From NCBI RefSeq assembly GCF_001889005.1, contig NZ_CP018153.1, positions 328,001 to 392,000 on the forward strand: a stretch of DNA of 64,000 bases, written 5' to 3'. This document shows positions 37,599 through 45,487 of the stretch, piece by piece; the stretch's first letter is position 1, and the number at the start of each line of letters is the position of its first letter. The position numbers and the translations under genes were made by a program. Origin of the DNA: Christiangramia salexigens. Its GTDB lineage: Bacteria > Bacteroidota > Bacteroidia > Flavobacteriales > Flavobacteriaceae. The notes below the pieces were generated by a model. It saw only the letters and a program-made list of their open reading frames with translations. It was not told where the DNA came from and ran no database searches.

Positions 37599-38762
37599 AT
37601 GAAAAGAATTATCCCTGTTTTAATTTTATGTGGACTAATAGCCTGCAAGGGTGATCAATCTCAAGAAACTGAAAAAGATAAATCGGTTATCGATAGTCTA
37701 AATTCAGAAGAATTGCTTCCGGAAAATCTTCTCAAGTCTGAACCCGTGGTTTTAAACCTGGAAGAAGCAAATAAACTTGTTGAGCTTCCTCTTGGGTGTA
37801 TTGATACCGAATATCCGAATAAATTAGGACAAACATTGGAGAACGAGGCAGCTATAGGTGAGCCTTCAGAGCTTCACCCGGCCTTTTATGGTTGTTTTGA
37901 CTGGCATTCCTCTGTACATGCTCATTGGTCCCTTGTGAAGCTGCTTAAGAATTTTCCGGAACTGGAGAAAAAGGAAGCTGTGAAGGAGGCGCTTAAGAAT
38001 TCTTTGTCTGCAGAAAACATTCGAGGGGAACTGGATTATTTTAAAAGGGAAGAAAGTGACTCCTATGAGCGTACATACGGATGGGCGTGGCTACTAAAAC
38101 TAGCGGAAGAATTAAGGACCTGGAAAGATCCACTAGGAGCTGAGTTGGCTGATAATTTATCTCCATTAACTGATCTGGTTGTGCAGCGTTATCAGGAATT
38201 TTTACCTAAACTCAATTACCCTATCAGGGTAGGAGAACATACCAATACAGCCTTTGGGCTCACATTTGCCTATGATTATGCTGTAGCTACTGAGAACACG
38301 AAATTTAAAGACTTGATCGCTAAGCGCGCTCAGGATTTTTATTTAAAGGATGATGATTGTCCACTCTCGTGGGAACCCAGCGGTTATGATTTCCTGTCTC
38401 CATGCCTGGAGGAGGTTGATATTATGAGACGTGTATTGCCTAAAAATGCTTTTAGCATGTGGATAGATGATTTTATGCCACAGCTAAAGAAAAAGGATTT
38501 TGTGATGGAGGTTGGAGAAGTTTCAGATCGTACCGATGGTAAATTGGTTCATTTGGACGGGCTAAACTTCAGCCGCGCATGGGTCTTTTATGGTTTGGCA
38601 AAACAATATCCTCAGCAATACGGTCATCTTGAGAATCTTGCAAATGCCCATGTTGCCTACTCGTTCCCTAATCTTGCCGGCGATAGTTACGAAGGCGGAC
38701 ACTGGTTAGGGACCTTTGCGATATATTCATTACAACGCGCGGGAACTAAAGAGAAGGAGTGA
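37599..38762 (+). CDS. DUF2891 family lipoprotein
   Basis: The 387-residue product starts with a lipoprotein signal (LCGLIAC, Cys16) and matches DUF2891, a mostly helical family with motifs HPAFYGCFDWHSSVHAHW, YGWAWLLKLAEEL, WEPSGYDFLSPCLEE and HLDGLNFSRAW. The fold may be an (alpha/alpha) barrel as in some glycosidases or epimerases, but no activity is known to me. It leads the operon with the NRAMP-like gene (4-base overlap, GTGA) and pxpABC. A TATTTTTG -7-like box lies at 37527-37534. Linkage to 5-oxoproline use is by context only. Confidence 0.8.
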   Translation: MKRIIPVLILCGLIACKGDQSQETEKDKSVIDSLNSEELLPENLLKSEPVVLNLEEANKLVELPLGCIDTEYPNKLGQTLENEAAIGEPSELHPAFYGCFDWHSSVHAHWSLVKLLKNFPELEKKEAVKEALKNSLSAENIRGELDYFKREESDSYERTYGWAWLLKLAEELRTWKDPLGAELADNLSPLTDLVVQRYQEFLPKLNYPIRVGEHTNTAFGLTFAYDYAVATENTKFKDLIAKRAQDFYLKDDDCPLSWEPSGYDFLSPCLEEVDIMRRVLPKNAFSMWIDDFMPQLKKKDFVMEVGEVSDRTDGKLVHLDGLNFSRAWVFYGLAKQYPQQYGHLENLANAHVAYSFPNLAGDSYEGGHWLGTFAIYSLQRAGTKEKE

Positions 38763-39976
38763 GTTTTTTAAAGAATTTAGGTCCTGGGATCCTGGTTTCA
38801 GCAGCCTTCATCGGGCCTGGAACTGTAACAGTCTGCAGTTTGGCGGGAGTTGAATTTGGTTATTCCCTGTTATGGGCGTTATTGATCTCTATTTTTGCCT
38901 GTATCATTTTACAGGAAATGTCTGCCAGGTTAGGCTTGATTTCAGGTAAAGGGCTCAGTGACTGTATTCGTGAAGAGATAAAGCTACCTGCATTCAGGCT
39001 GTTTACGCTTATTCTAATATTCTCTGCCATTGTGATTGGAAATGCGGCTTATGAAGCAGGAAACATAACCGGAGCAGTTCTGGGTATGGAAACTGTCTTT
39101 TCCTCTCTTAGATTTGAAGTAGGAGCGCTTAAGATCAATTTCTGGAGTTTAATAATTGGAGGTAGTGCATTTATCCTATTGCTATTAGGAAGCTATAAGA
39201 AATTGGAAAGAATATTTATTGGGCTCGTGTTTTTTATGAGCCTCGCGTTTATAATCACCGCTTTTCTTACCAGACCCAATATTTCGGAAATTATGGAAGG
39301 TTTTATGCCGGGATCTTTTGATGATGGGATGCTTACTATTATTGCATTAGTGGGAACTACAGTGGTGCCTTATAATTTATTCCTGCACGCTTCTTTAATC
39401 AGTGAAAAATGGAAAGGAGAGAAATACCTTGGAGTAGTTAGGAAAGAACTGGTTTTTTCTATCATTTTAGGTGGAATTGTGTCTATGGCTATTTTGATCT
39501 GCGCTGCGGCAGCCAATATAGATTCAATAGAAGATGCCGGGGATCTGGCTGTAGGTCTGGAACCATTGTTTGGTGAGTCTGCTAGTCTTTTTCTTGGACT
39601 GGGATTGCTTGCAGCAGGTATAACATCTTCCATTACAGCTCCTTTAGCCGCCGCCTACGTTGTTAAAGGCTGTTTGGGATGGAAAGGAGGAATGCAATCC
39701 AAAAAGTTTAAAAGCGTCTGGATCATTATCCTGATCATGGGTGTTGTTTTCTCTTCATTAGGAATTAAACCGGTGGAGATCATAAGGTTTGCTCAAATCG
39801 CTAATGGACTGGTACTGCCAATCATCGCAATTTTCTTATTTTGGATAGTGAATCAAAGATCGGTACTGGGAGATCACAAAAACAGCCTGTTGCAAAATAT
39901 CGTCGGTTTTACGGTTATTGCACTTGCCGTTTTCCTGGGGGTGAAATCCATATATAACGTAATTCAGAATTTTTAG
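38759..39976 (+). CDS. NRAMP-family (SLC11-like) transporter lacking the canonical metal-site motifs
   Basis: The 405-residue protein has about 11 hydrophobic helices in the NRAMP arrangement. In the canonical family, helix 1 carries DPGN and helix 6 carries MPH, which bind the metal. Here helix 1 reads GPGT (residues 19-22 in AAFIGPGTVTVCSLAG) and helix 6 reads VPY (203-205 in GTTVVPYNLFLHASL). The acidic ligand, the Asn and the Met are thus all replaced, so Mn/Fe transport is doubtful. Translation starts at GTG 38759, overlapping the DUF2891 stop. It abuts pxpA with no gap, as Bacillus ycsG (NRAMP-like) lies beside ycsF. Transport of 5-oxoproline or a related compound is a reasonable hypothesis. 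Confidence 0.82.
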   Translation: MSFLKNLGPGILVSAAFIGPGTVTVCSLAGVEFGYSLLWALLISIFACIILQEMSARLGLISGKGLSDCIREEIKLPAFRLFTLILIFSAIVIGNAAYEAGNITGAVLGMETVFSSLRFEVGALKINFWSLIIGGSAFILLLLGSYKKLERIFIGLVFFMSLAFIITAFLTRPNISEIMEGFMPGSFDDGMLTIIALVGTTVVPYNLFLHASLISEKWKGEKYLGVVRKELVFSIILGGIVSMAILICAAAANIDSIEDAGDLAVGLEPLFGESASLFLGLGLLAAGITSSITAPLAAAYVVKGCLGWKGGMQSKKFKSVWIIILIMGVVFSSLGIKPVEIIRFAQIANGLVLPIIAIFLFWIVNQRSVLGDHKNSLLQNIVGFTVIALAVFLGVKSIYNVIQNF

Positions 39977-40717
39977 ATGAAAAAGTATATACATTTAAAT
40001 TGCGATCTGGGAGAGGGAGGAAGTTTTGATGAAGAACTGATGCCTTTAATTTCTGCGTGTAATATCGCTTGTGGTGGACATGCAGGAAACCTGGAAACCA
40101 TGCATCGTACTGTAAGGCTGGCGATGGAGCATAAGGTTGAAATCGGAGCTCATCCATCTTACCCGGATAGAAAGAATTTTGGCAGAAGTGTGATGGAAAT
40201 GAGCGAGGAAGATCTCAAACTTTCTATTGAAGGTCAGGTGTTAAGTTTAAAGCAAATCGCCGAATCTGAGGGTGGAAAATTATCTCATGTTAAGCTTCAT
40301 GGAGCGCTATATAATGCCGCTGCAAAAGATGAAAATATTGCCAGAATCGTAGTAGAATGTCTTGAAGATCTTGATGGAGATTTCACCTTATTTGTGCCTT
40401 TAAATTCGAAAATTGCAGACATGGCTATGGGGAAATTTGAGCTGATTTTTGAAGCCTTCGCGGACCGGAATTATCACGAGAATTATAGCCTGGTTTCACG
40501 CTCTGAAAAGCATGCCCTGATCAACGAAAAAGAGTCGGTTTTTGAACATGTTTTTAGGATGGTTAATGACCATAAAATTAGATGTGTTTCCGGTGTTGAA
40601 ATCCCATGTGAAGCAGATACTTTTTGTATGCATTCAGACACTCCTTCTTCGCTGGAAATTCTGAATTATCTTCATAAAAAATTAGCTGAAAGAGGCTTTC
40701 AAATTTCAAATGCTTAA
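39977..40717 (+). CDS. pxpA: 5-oxoprolinase subunit A (LamB/YcsF family)
   Basis: PxpA works with PxpB and PxpC in ATP-dependent opening of 5-oxoproline to glutamate. The 246 residues show LNCDLGEGGSFDEELMPLISACNIACGGHAG at the N terminus, HPSYPDRKNFGR, LKHVKLHGALYN-like text (HVKLHGALYNAAA) and CMHSDTPSS near the end, all typical for this deacetylase-like TIM barrel. It starts directly after the NRAMP-like stop and overlaps pxpB by one base, so the order is transporter-A-B-C in one operon. Confidence 0.93.
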   Translation: MKKYIHLNCDLGEGGSFDEELMPLISACNIACGGHAGNLETMHRTVRLAMEHKVEIGAHPSYPDRKNFGRSVMEMSEEDLKLSIEGQVLSLKQIAESEGGKLSHVKLHGALYNAAAKDENIARIVVECLEDLDGDFTLFVPLNSKIADMAMGKFELIFEAFADRNYHENYSLVSRSEKHALINEKESVFEHVFRMVNDHKIRCVSGVEIPCEADTFCMHSDTPSSLEILNYLHKKLAERGFQISNA

Positions 40718-41448
40718 TGAGTGATCTGCCCAAAATATCACCGATGGGAGACCGGGGAATTCTGATAAAATTTGAGGAAAAGATTGAACCTGAACTGCTC
40801 GAAAGAGTACTGTCTCTTAAAAAAATAATTGAGAATCATTTAGTTAAACAAAAAGTTGAGGTAACGAATACATATAACTCGTTATTAATCAGTTACATGT
40901 TTACTATAAAGGATATCTATGATGAAATTTCTGCTTTAAAAAAGCTTTTGGGTGACGTGAAGATACCAAAAATATCTAACACCAATCTGTATTATCTCCC
41001 CGTTTGTTATGAGACCGAATTTGGATTGGATCTTGAGATCATTTCTAAAGAAAATGGGCTTGAAATTCAAGAGATCATTCGGTTACATACCGAGCCGATT
41101 TATCAACTATATTTCTTAGGCTTCTTACCCGGTTTTTTATACCTCGGTGGCTTGGACAAAAGACTGCAAATTTCACGCAAAGAAACTCCCCGAAGATCTG
41201 TTGAAAAAGGCTCTGTTGGAATAGGTGAAAATCAAACAGGAATTTATCCTAAAACAAGTCCCGGAGGGTGGCAAATTTTAGGACGATGTCCTGTTGAATT
41301 ATTCGATAAAAATTCTGAAGAACCTAGTCCATTTAAAGCCGGTGATAAAATAAAATTTTACTCTGTATCCAAAGCAGAATATCTGGAAATTGAACGACAA
41401 ATTAAGACTGGGAATTTTCAATTGAAAAAGGAATTATATGAAGGCTAA
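40717..41448 (+). CDS. pxpB: 5-oxoprolinase subunit B (KipI-like)
   Basis: The 243 residues match the allophanate hydrolase subunit 1/KipI family. The cyclophilin-like C-terminal half carries the signature FLPGFLYLGGLDKRL, PRRSVEKGSVGIGENQTGIYP and SPGGWQILGRCP. PxpB and PxpC phosphorylate 5-oxoproline in the complex. It overlaps pxpA by one base and pxpC by 11 bases. KipI of Bacillus also inhibits a sporulation kinase, but nothing supports that role here. Confidence 0.93.
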   Translation: MSDLPKISPMGDRGILIKFEEKIEPELLERVLSLKKIIENHLVKQKVEVTNTYNSLLISYMFTIKDIYDEISALKKLLGDVKIPKISNTNLYYLPVCYETEFGLDLEIISKENGLEIQEIIRLHTEPIYQLYFLGFLPGFLYLGGLDKRLQISRKETPRRSVEKGSVGIGENQTGIYPKTSPGGWQILGRCPVELFDKNSEEPSPFKAGDKIKFYSVSKAEYLEIERQIKTGNFQLKKELYEG

Positions 41449-42292
41449 AATTGAAGTTTTACACCCTGGTCTATTTTCCAGTATTCAGGATAATGGAAGG
41501 TTTGGATTTCAAAAATTTGGAGTTCCATTAAGTGGGGTGATGGATAAATATGCTTATAAGATCTGTAATCTATTATTAGGAAATGATCCCTATGCTTCCG
41601 TTTTGGAGATTACCTTGCAGGGGCCGCAACTTAAATTTGAAGCTAATACTAATATTTGTATCACAGGAGCCGACCTTTCACCTTCGATTAATGGACGCAA
41701 TATTGAAATTAATGAGGTTGTAAGCATTAATGCCGGTGAGGTTCTAAAATTCGGGATGCGAATTAATGGGTTTAGAAGCTATTTAGGTGTAGCCGGAGGA
41801 TTTATTTCAGAAGAAATTATGAAAAGTCGTAGTTGGTATGAGGGGATTACTGCGAATTCCAGACTTTCCAAAGGAATGAAACTTTCATATAATTCTGAAG
41901 ACACCAGGATTGCAGATACATATTCATCTTTAAAGACACGGGAACAATATCTGGAGTCTGAAAACCTTGAAGTTTATCCCGGACCGGAATTCAATAAACT
42001 TTCGGATAAGCAGAGATCAGAGCTGATGGAAACCTTTTTTAATATAGATGATAGTAGTAACCGTATGGCCGTTCAGCTTAAGCAGGATCTGGATAATGAT
42101 CTTGACCCTATTATAACCGGGCCTGTAGTGCCGGGCACCGTTCAGCTAACTCCATCCGGTAAATTGATCATATTAATGCGGGACTGTCAAACAACAGGTG
42201 GTTATCCAAGAGTTCTTCAGGTATCCGAAAGGGGTTTGAATGTACTGGCTCAAAAATTACCTGGGGAGAGAATCATCTTCAAAATAACCTGA
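41438..42292 (+). CDS. pxpC: 5-oxoprolinase subunit C (KipA/biotin-dependent carboxyltransferase-like)
   Basis: The 284 residues begin IEVLHPGLFSSIQDNGRFGFQKFGVPLSGVMDKYA, the hallmark of allophanate hydrolase subunit 2 and KipA. They continue with GADLSPSINGR, SYLGVAGGF and TPSGKLIILMRDCQTTGGYPR. It is the last gene of the DUF2891-NRAMP-pxpABC operon. A structured repeat with a terminal terminator starts 20 bases past its stop and probably ends the transcript. Confidence 0.93.
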   Translation: MKAKIEVLHPGLFSSIQDNGRFGFQKFGVPLSGVMDKYAYKICNLLLGNDPYASVLEITLQGPQLKFEANTNICITGADLSPSINGRNIEINEVVSINAGEVLKFGMRINGFRSYLGVAGGFISEEIMKSRSWYEGITANSRLSKGMKLSYNSEDTRIADTYSSLKTREQYLESENLEVYPGPEFNKLSDKQRSELMETFFNIDDSSNRMAVQLKQDLDNDLDPIITGPVVPGTVQLTPSGKLIILMRDCQTTGGYPRVLQVSERGLNVLAQKLPGERIIFKIT

Positions 42293-42312
42293 TATTCAGA
42301 AGGGATAAAAAT

Positions 42313-42477
42313 AAAAAAGTGCCGTATTGGTTTAAAATATAGAACAGACCCTACTCGGAACTATAATTATACCGCTACAGACACTTTTTGCCCCAAAACA
42401 CTTTAGCTTAACTAAAATGACTGGGATAAATTTATAAGGATTATTACTTTAGAATAAGGGGAAAAATCCCCTTTTTT
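42313..42477 (+). repeat. Structured repeat, copy 1; candidate small RNA or terminator module
   Basis: An 8-bp outer stem (42314-42321 with 42382-42389) encloses an inner stem TATAG/CTATA (42338-42342, 42361-42365) with an 18-nt loop containing AGACCCTACTC. A conserved single-stranded stretch follows (GCCCCAAAACACTTTAGCTT, 42390-42409), then a variable spacer. It ends in a GC hairpin with a T tract (42456-42477). A second copy with the same order lies at 43702-43868. It carries no open frame. Confidence 0.6.
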
Positions 42478-42564
42478 AAGGAATTGCGATTTTTTCATTT
42501 TAAATATCTCTAAATTTAACACACGTAACTCATTAGACCTTGCAGGTCTACCAACTATTAAATT

Positions 42565-42927
42565 ATGGGAAAGCAAATTCCACCAGATCACGCCAGGCGG
42601 CTTCTGGAAAACTGGAGAGCCCCCGGGGCTCCCGGAAAAACGATGGCACCTAAATATAAAGACACCTTTGAAACCTGGTTTAGTGTAGCTGAAATAGAGG
42701 AATATCTTGAGTATATTAAGGCTAATATTCCTGCTTCAGAAAATCCTGGAATCCGAATTTATTTTGGAAGTTATGGTGAAGAGCATGGAGCTAAAAAAGG
42801 GTATAGTACTGTTTTTTTCGCCCCAACTAAAGGAGGAGCAGAAGAAAATCTTACCGCCGTACAAAATGACTATTCCTTAAATGCTTATAATTCTGGAGGT
42901 TCCAACTGGCCACCGGCAGATTACTAA
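42565..42927 (+). CDS. Conserved small protein of unknown function
   Basis: I do not recognise a family for this 120-residue protein. It has no signal peptide or membrane segment. It begins with a Pro- and Arg-containing stretch (GKQIPPDHARRLLENW), has an amphipathic helix (FSVAEIEEYLEYIKANI), a beta-rich middle (IRIYFGSYGEEHG...YSTVFFAPTKGG) and a Tyr/Asn/Gly-rich tail (NAYNSGGSNWPPADY). Codon use looks ordinary. It is followed after 12 bases by a membrane-protein gene, so the two probably form an operon lying between the two copies of the structured repeat. Confidence 0.7.
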   Translation: MGKQIPPDHARRLLENWRAPGAPGKTMAPKYKDTFETWFSVAEIEEYLEYIKANIPASENPGIRIYFGSYGEEHGAKKGYSTVFFAPTKGGAEENLTAVQNDYSLNAYNSGGSNWPPADY

Positions 42928-42939
42928 TTTCTTTAGCTT

Positions 42940-43674
42940 GTGTGGGAGACTTTTATAGATAATCGGCTTTATCCAACCTATATTTTTGAATTTATGGCTG
43001 CTATGGCCGGTATGGCATATTTGATCGTAAATAAAGAAAATAATAGAACAGATAAGCTAATTGTTTTTAGCCTGTGTTTTATTTTCATAATCGATCTGTC
43101 GGCTATTACCTATGGGCTATATGGTTATGTGTATGATTATAAATATGTTGAATTCCTGAAAGATACCCCTTTTAAGGGTATATATTGGATCTATAATATC
43201 TTGATTCTAATAACGAACTCACTTTACGCGGTGTATTTTTTATGGCAATTACGATCCCGGGTATGGAAGAAGCTTATTTGGGGGTTGATAGGAGGCTATA
43301 TTTTAAGTTCGATAATTTATTACGCAATAAGCGATGTGTTTTTTGATACCACTTCGGCTTTTACTTATATAAGTGGTGCTTTCCTTACCTGCATTGCTAT
43401 TGCGGGATATTACCTCGAACTTTTAAGTACAAACCGAATCCTTAATTTTCGTAATGAACTTGCACTTTATATTTCGGTAGGACTTCTTATTTATCAGCTT
43501 GCTTTTACGCCTTTATTTTTTTTTCAACGATATATTCGGGTAGATAATGAGTTTGGCGATGTATATGGTTTGATACTGGATACATCAAATCTTTTTATGT
43601 ATTCTGTATTTACAATTGGATTTATAAGGAAGATCGTAGAATTGAAAAAGATAAGGCAAATCGCTTCAGGCTAA
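42940..43674 (+). CDS. Seven-helix integral membrane protein of unknown function
   Basis: The 244-residue protein has about seven hydrophobic segments separated by short charged loops, with no signal peptide and no motif that I recognise. Helix starts are near IFEFMAAMAGMAYL, LIVFSLCFIFII, IYNILILITNSLYAVYFL, LIWGLIGGYILSSIIYY, YISGAFLTCIAIAGYYLEL, LALYISVGLLIYQLAF and LFMYSVFTIGFIRKIV. The start is GTG 42940, placing it 12 bases after the small protein gene. Similar small membrane proteins often sit beside histidine kinases in flavobacteria, and a two-component pair follows here, so a sensory role is possible but unproven. Confidence 0.72.
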   Translation: MWETFIDNRLYPTYIFEFMAAMAGMAYLIVNKENNRTDKLIVFSLCFIFIIDLSAITYGLYGYVYDYKYVEFLKDTPFKGIYWIYNILILITNSLYAVYFLWQLRSRVWKKLIWGLIGGYILSSIIYYAISDVFFDTTSAFTYISGAFLTCIAIAGYYLELLSTNRILNFRNELALYISVGLLIYQLAFTPLFFFQRYIRVDNEFGDVYGLILDTSNLFMYSVFTIGFIRKIVELKKIRQIASG

Positions 43675-43701
43675 AGGAAAGGTTTCTATAGAGCTGAAAA
43701 T

Positions 43702-43868
43702 AAAAAAGTGTCCCTTTGGTATTGAAGTTATAGAAAAGACCCTACTCAGAACTATAACATAACCGCAGCTGACACTTTTTTGCCCCAAAACACTTTAGCT
43801 TTACTAAAATGATAATGTAAAAGTATGAGCATTTAATACCGCTAGCAAGGGGAAAATTCCCCTTTTTT
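43702..43868 (+). repeat. Structured repeat, copy 2; candidate small RNA or terminator module
   Basis: The outer stem is a perfect 11-bp helix (43702-43712 with 43771-43781) and the inner stem is a perfect GTTATAG/CTATAAC (43727-43733, 43752-43758). It surrounds an 18-nt loop with AGACCCTACTC, almost identical to copy 1. The conserved tail GCCCCAAAACACTTTAGCTT follows at 43783-43802. A terminal hairpin with T tract (43847-43868) closes the element. The stems are better paired than in copy 1. The region 43675-43990 holds no gene otherwise. Confidence 0.62.
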
Positions 43869-43990
43869 ATCCCTTAGCGTGATATCTTATTTTTAATTTA
43901 TGAGGCAGAATTTGAGAATTATAAATGCAGCAGATAATCAGATATTCATCATTTTATGTATAATTGCTAAGAAATCCTGTTTATACCCGC

Positions 43991-44770
43991 ATGCTTAGAA
44001 AAGAGGAGATTTTACTCATCGTTTATTTTATTCTGGTCATCCTATTCCTGGCGGGCTTTTCTGTGCTATTTTTTATTACTTATCAAAGGCGTAAGAATAA
44101 GATTCTCAGGGAAAAATATGATGCAGAACAACAATTTAAAACCGAATTAGCAAATGCCCGGATTGAGATTCAGGAAGCTACCCTTAAAAACGTAAGCTGG
44201 GAATTACACGATAATATTGGGCAGTTACTTTCTATTGCAACTATGCAGTTGAATCTGCTTTCCAGAAAGGTGTTGGAGTCTAATACGGAATCATTAGAGG
44301 AGGCTAAAAAACTTGTAAGCGATTCTCTCTCAGAGGTGCGCTCGCTTTCCCGATCCTTGAATGCGGAAGTAGTGGATCATAGGGGATTGGTCTCATCTGT
44401 AGAAAACGAGATCGATCGCTTTAACAGGATGGGCGTTTTAGAGGCCAGTGCCCAAATTGAGGGTGAAATATTCGAAATTCCCCAGGGAGATATGATAATT
44501 TTATTCAGAATCCTTCAGGAGTTCTTCTCCAATGTTATCAAACACTCCGGAGCTTCAGAGCTAAAGGTTAAAATTGAATATCTTCCGAATTCCCTTAAAA
44601 TTTCAGCTTTGGATAATGGAAAGGGTTATAACCCGGAAGCGTTGCAAAAGGGTTCTGGTTTGCTGAACATGAAAGGCAGGGCGGAAATGATCCAAGCTGA
44701 ATTTGAGCTTAATTCTTCTGAAGGCAATGGAACTTCCTTATATTTACACTATCCAACCAAGAAAAATTAA
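43991..44770 (+). CDS. Membrane sensor histidine kinase, NarX/DesK type (HisKA_3)
   Basis: The start at ATG 43991 opens a single N-terminal membrane helix (about 6-30, ILLIVYFILVILFLAGFSVLFF); a TTG at 43964 would add nine residues before it. A coiled-coil linker leads to the HisKA_3 phosphoacceptor His73 in SWELHDNIGQLL. The HATPase domain follows, with N-box QEFFSNVIKHSGA, G1 LDNGKGY and G2 GSGLLNMKGRAEMI. With 259 residues and almost no periplasmic part it must sense through the membrane or an intracellular partner. The partner regulator starts one base after its stop. Confidence 0.9.
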   Translation: MLRKEEILLIVYFILVILFLAGFSVLFFITYQRRKNKILREKYDAEQQFKTELANARIEIQEATLKNVSWELHDNIGQLLSIATMQLNLLSRKVLESNTESLEEAKKLVSDSLSEVRSLSRSLNAEVVDHRGLVSSVENEIDRFNRMGVLEASAQIEGEIFEIPQGDMIILFRILQEFFSNVIKHSGASELKVKIEYLPNSLKISALDNGKGYNPEALQKGSGLLNMKGRAEMIQAEFELNSSEGNGTSLYLHYPTKKN

Positions 44771-44771
44771 A

Positions 44772-45407
44772 ATGAATCAAACGATTATTATCGTTGACGA
44801 TCATAAACTATTTGCACAATCACTTCAGATCCTTGTTAATTCTTTTGAAGGCTTTGAGATGATTAAAGTGTTTAAGAATGGTTCAGAATTACTGGATTAT
44901 TTTGAACAGGATCAACCAGAACCAGACATTATTCTTTTAGATATGAGGATGCCTGTAATGGATGGTATGGAGACAATGGCCTGGCTTAAGGATAACAGGC
45001 CGGAACAAAAAGTGTTAACGCTAACTGTTGATCAGGAAGACGAAACGATTATTAAAATGCTAAAACTGGGGTGTAGAGGTTACCTCTTAAAAGATATAGA
45101 TCCGGACGAGTTTGAACTGGCTCTAAACCAAATTACCAGTGCAGGGTATTACTCGAATGATACAATCTCAGAAGCTCTGAGTCATAAACACAAAAAGCTG
45201 ACTTATGAGCCGCTCACCCCTCGAGAATTTGAATTTCTGAATCACGCCTGCAGTGAACTTACCTATAAGCAAGTGGCAGAAGAAATGAACTTATCACCAA
45301 AAACTGTAGATAATTACCGTGAAAGTCTTTTTGCCAAATTACAGGTGAAAAGTCGGGTAGGTCTCGTGATATTTGCCATTAAGGAAGGGATCTGTAAAAT
45401 TAATTGA
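44772..45407 (+). CDS. NarL/FixJ-family response regulator
   Basis: The ATG at 44772 follows the kinase stop with one base between and opens the receiver domain exactly (NQTIIIVDDHKLFAQSL); a longer frame reaching upstream would overlap the kinase. Acidic residues Asp9-Asp10, phosphoacceptor Asp57 in ILLDMRMP, Thr in LTLTV and Lys in LLKDID are present. The C-terminal LuxR-type HTH is about residues 150-205 (LTPREFEFLNHACSELTYKQVAEEMNLSPKTVDNYR). The target is unknown; the preceding membrane-protein genes and the downstream nitrilase are candidates. Confidence 0.92.
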   Translation: MNQTIIIVDDHKLFAQSLQILVNSFEGFEMIKVFKNGSELLDYFEQDQPEPDIILLDMRMPVMDGMETMAWLKDNRPEQKVLTLTVDQEDETIIKMLKLGCRGYLLKDIDPDEFELALNQITSAGYYSNDTISEALSHKHKKLTYEPLTPREFEFLNHACSELTYKQVAEEMNLSPKTVDNYRESLFAKLQVKSRVGLVIFAIKEGICKIN

Positions 45408-45487
45408 TTTCTTAACCTTTTTTTAGAAGAGGAGTATTTCAAATAGAATCCTTTCTGCTGTATATTCGTAGCTAAAATTGAAAGACT

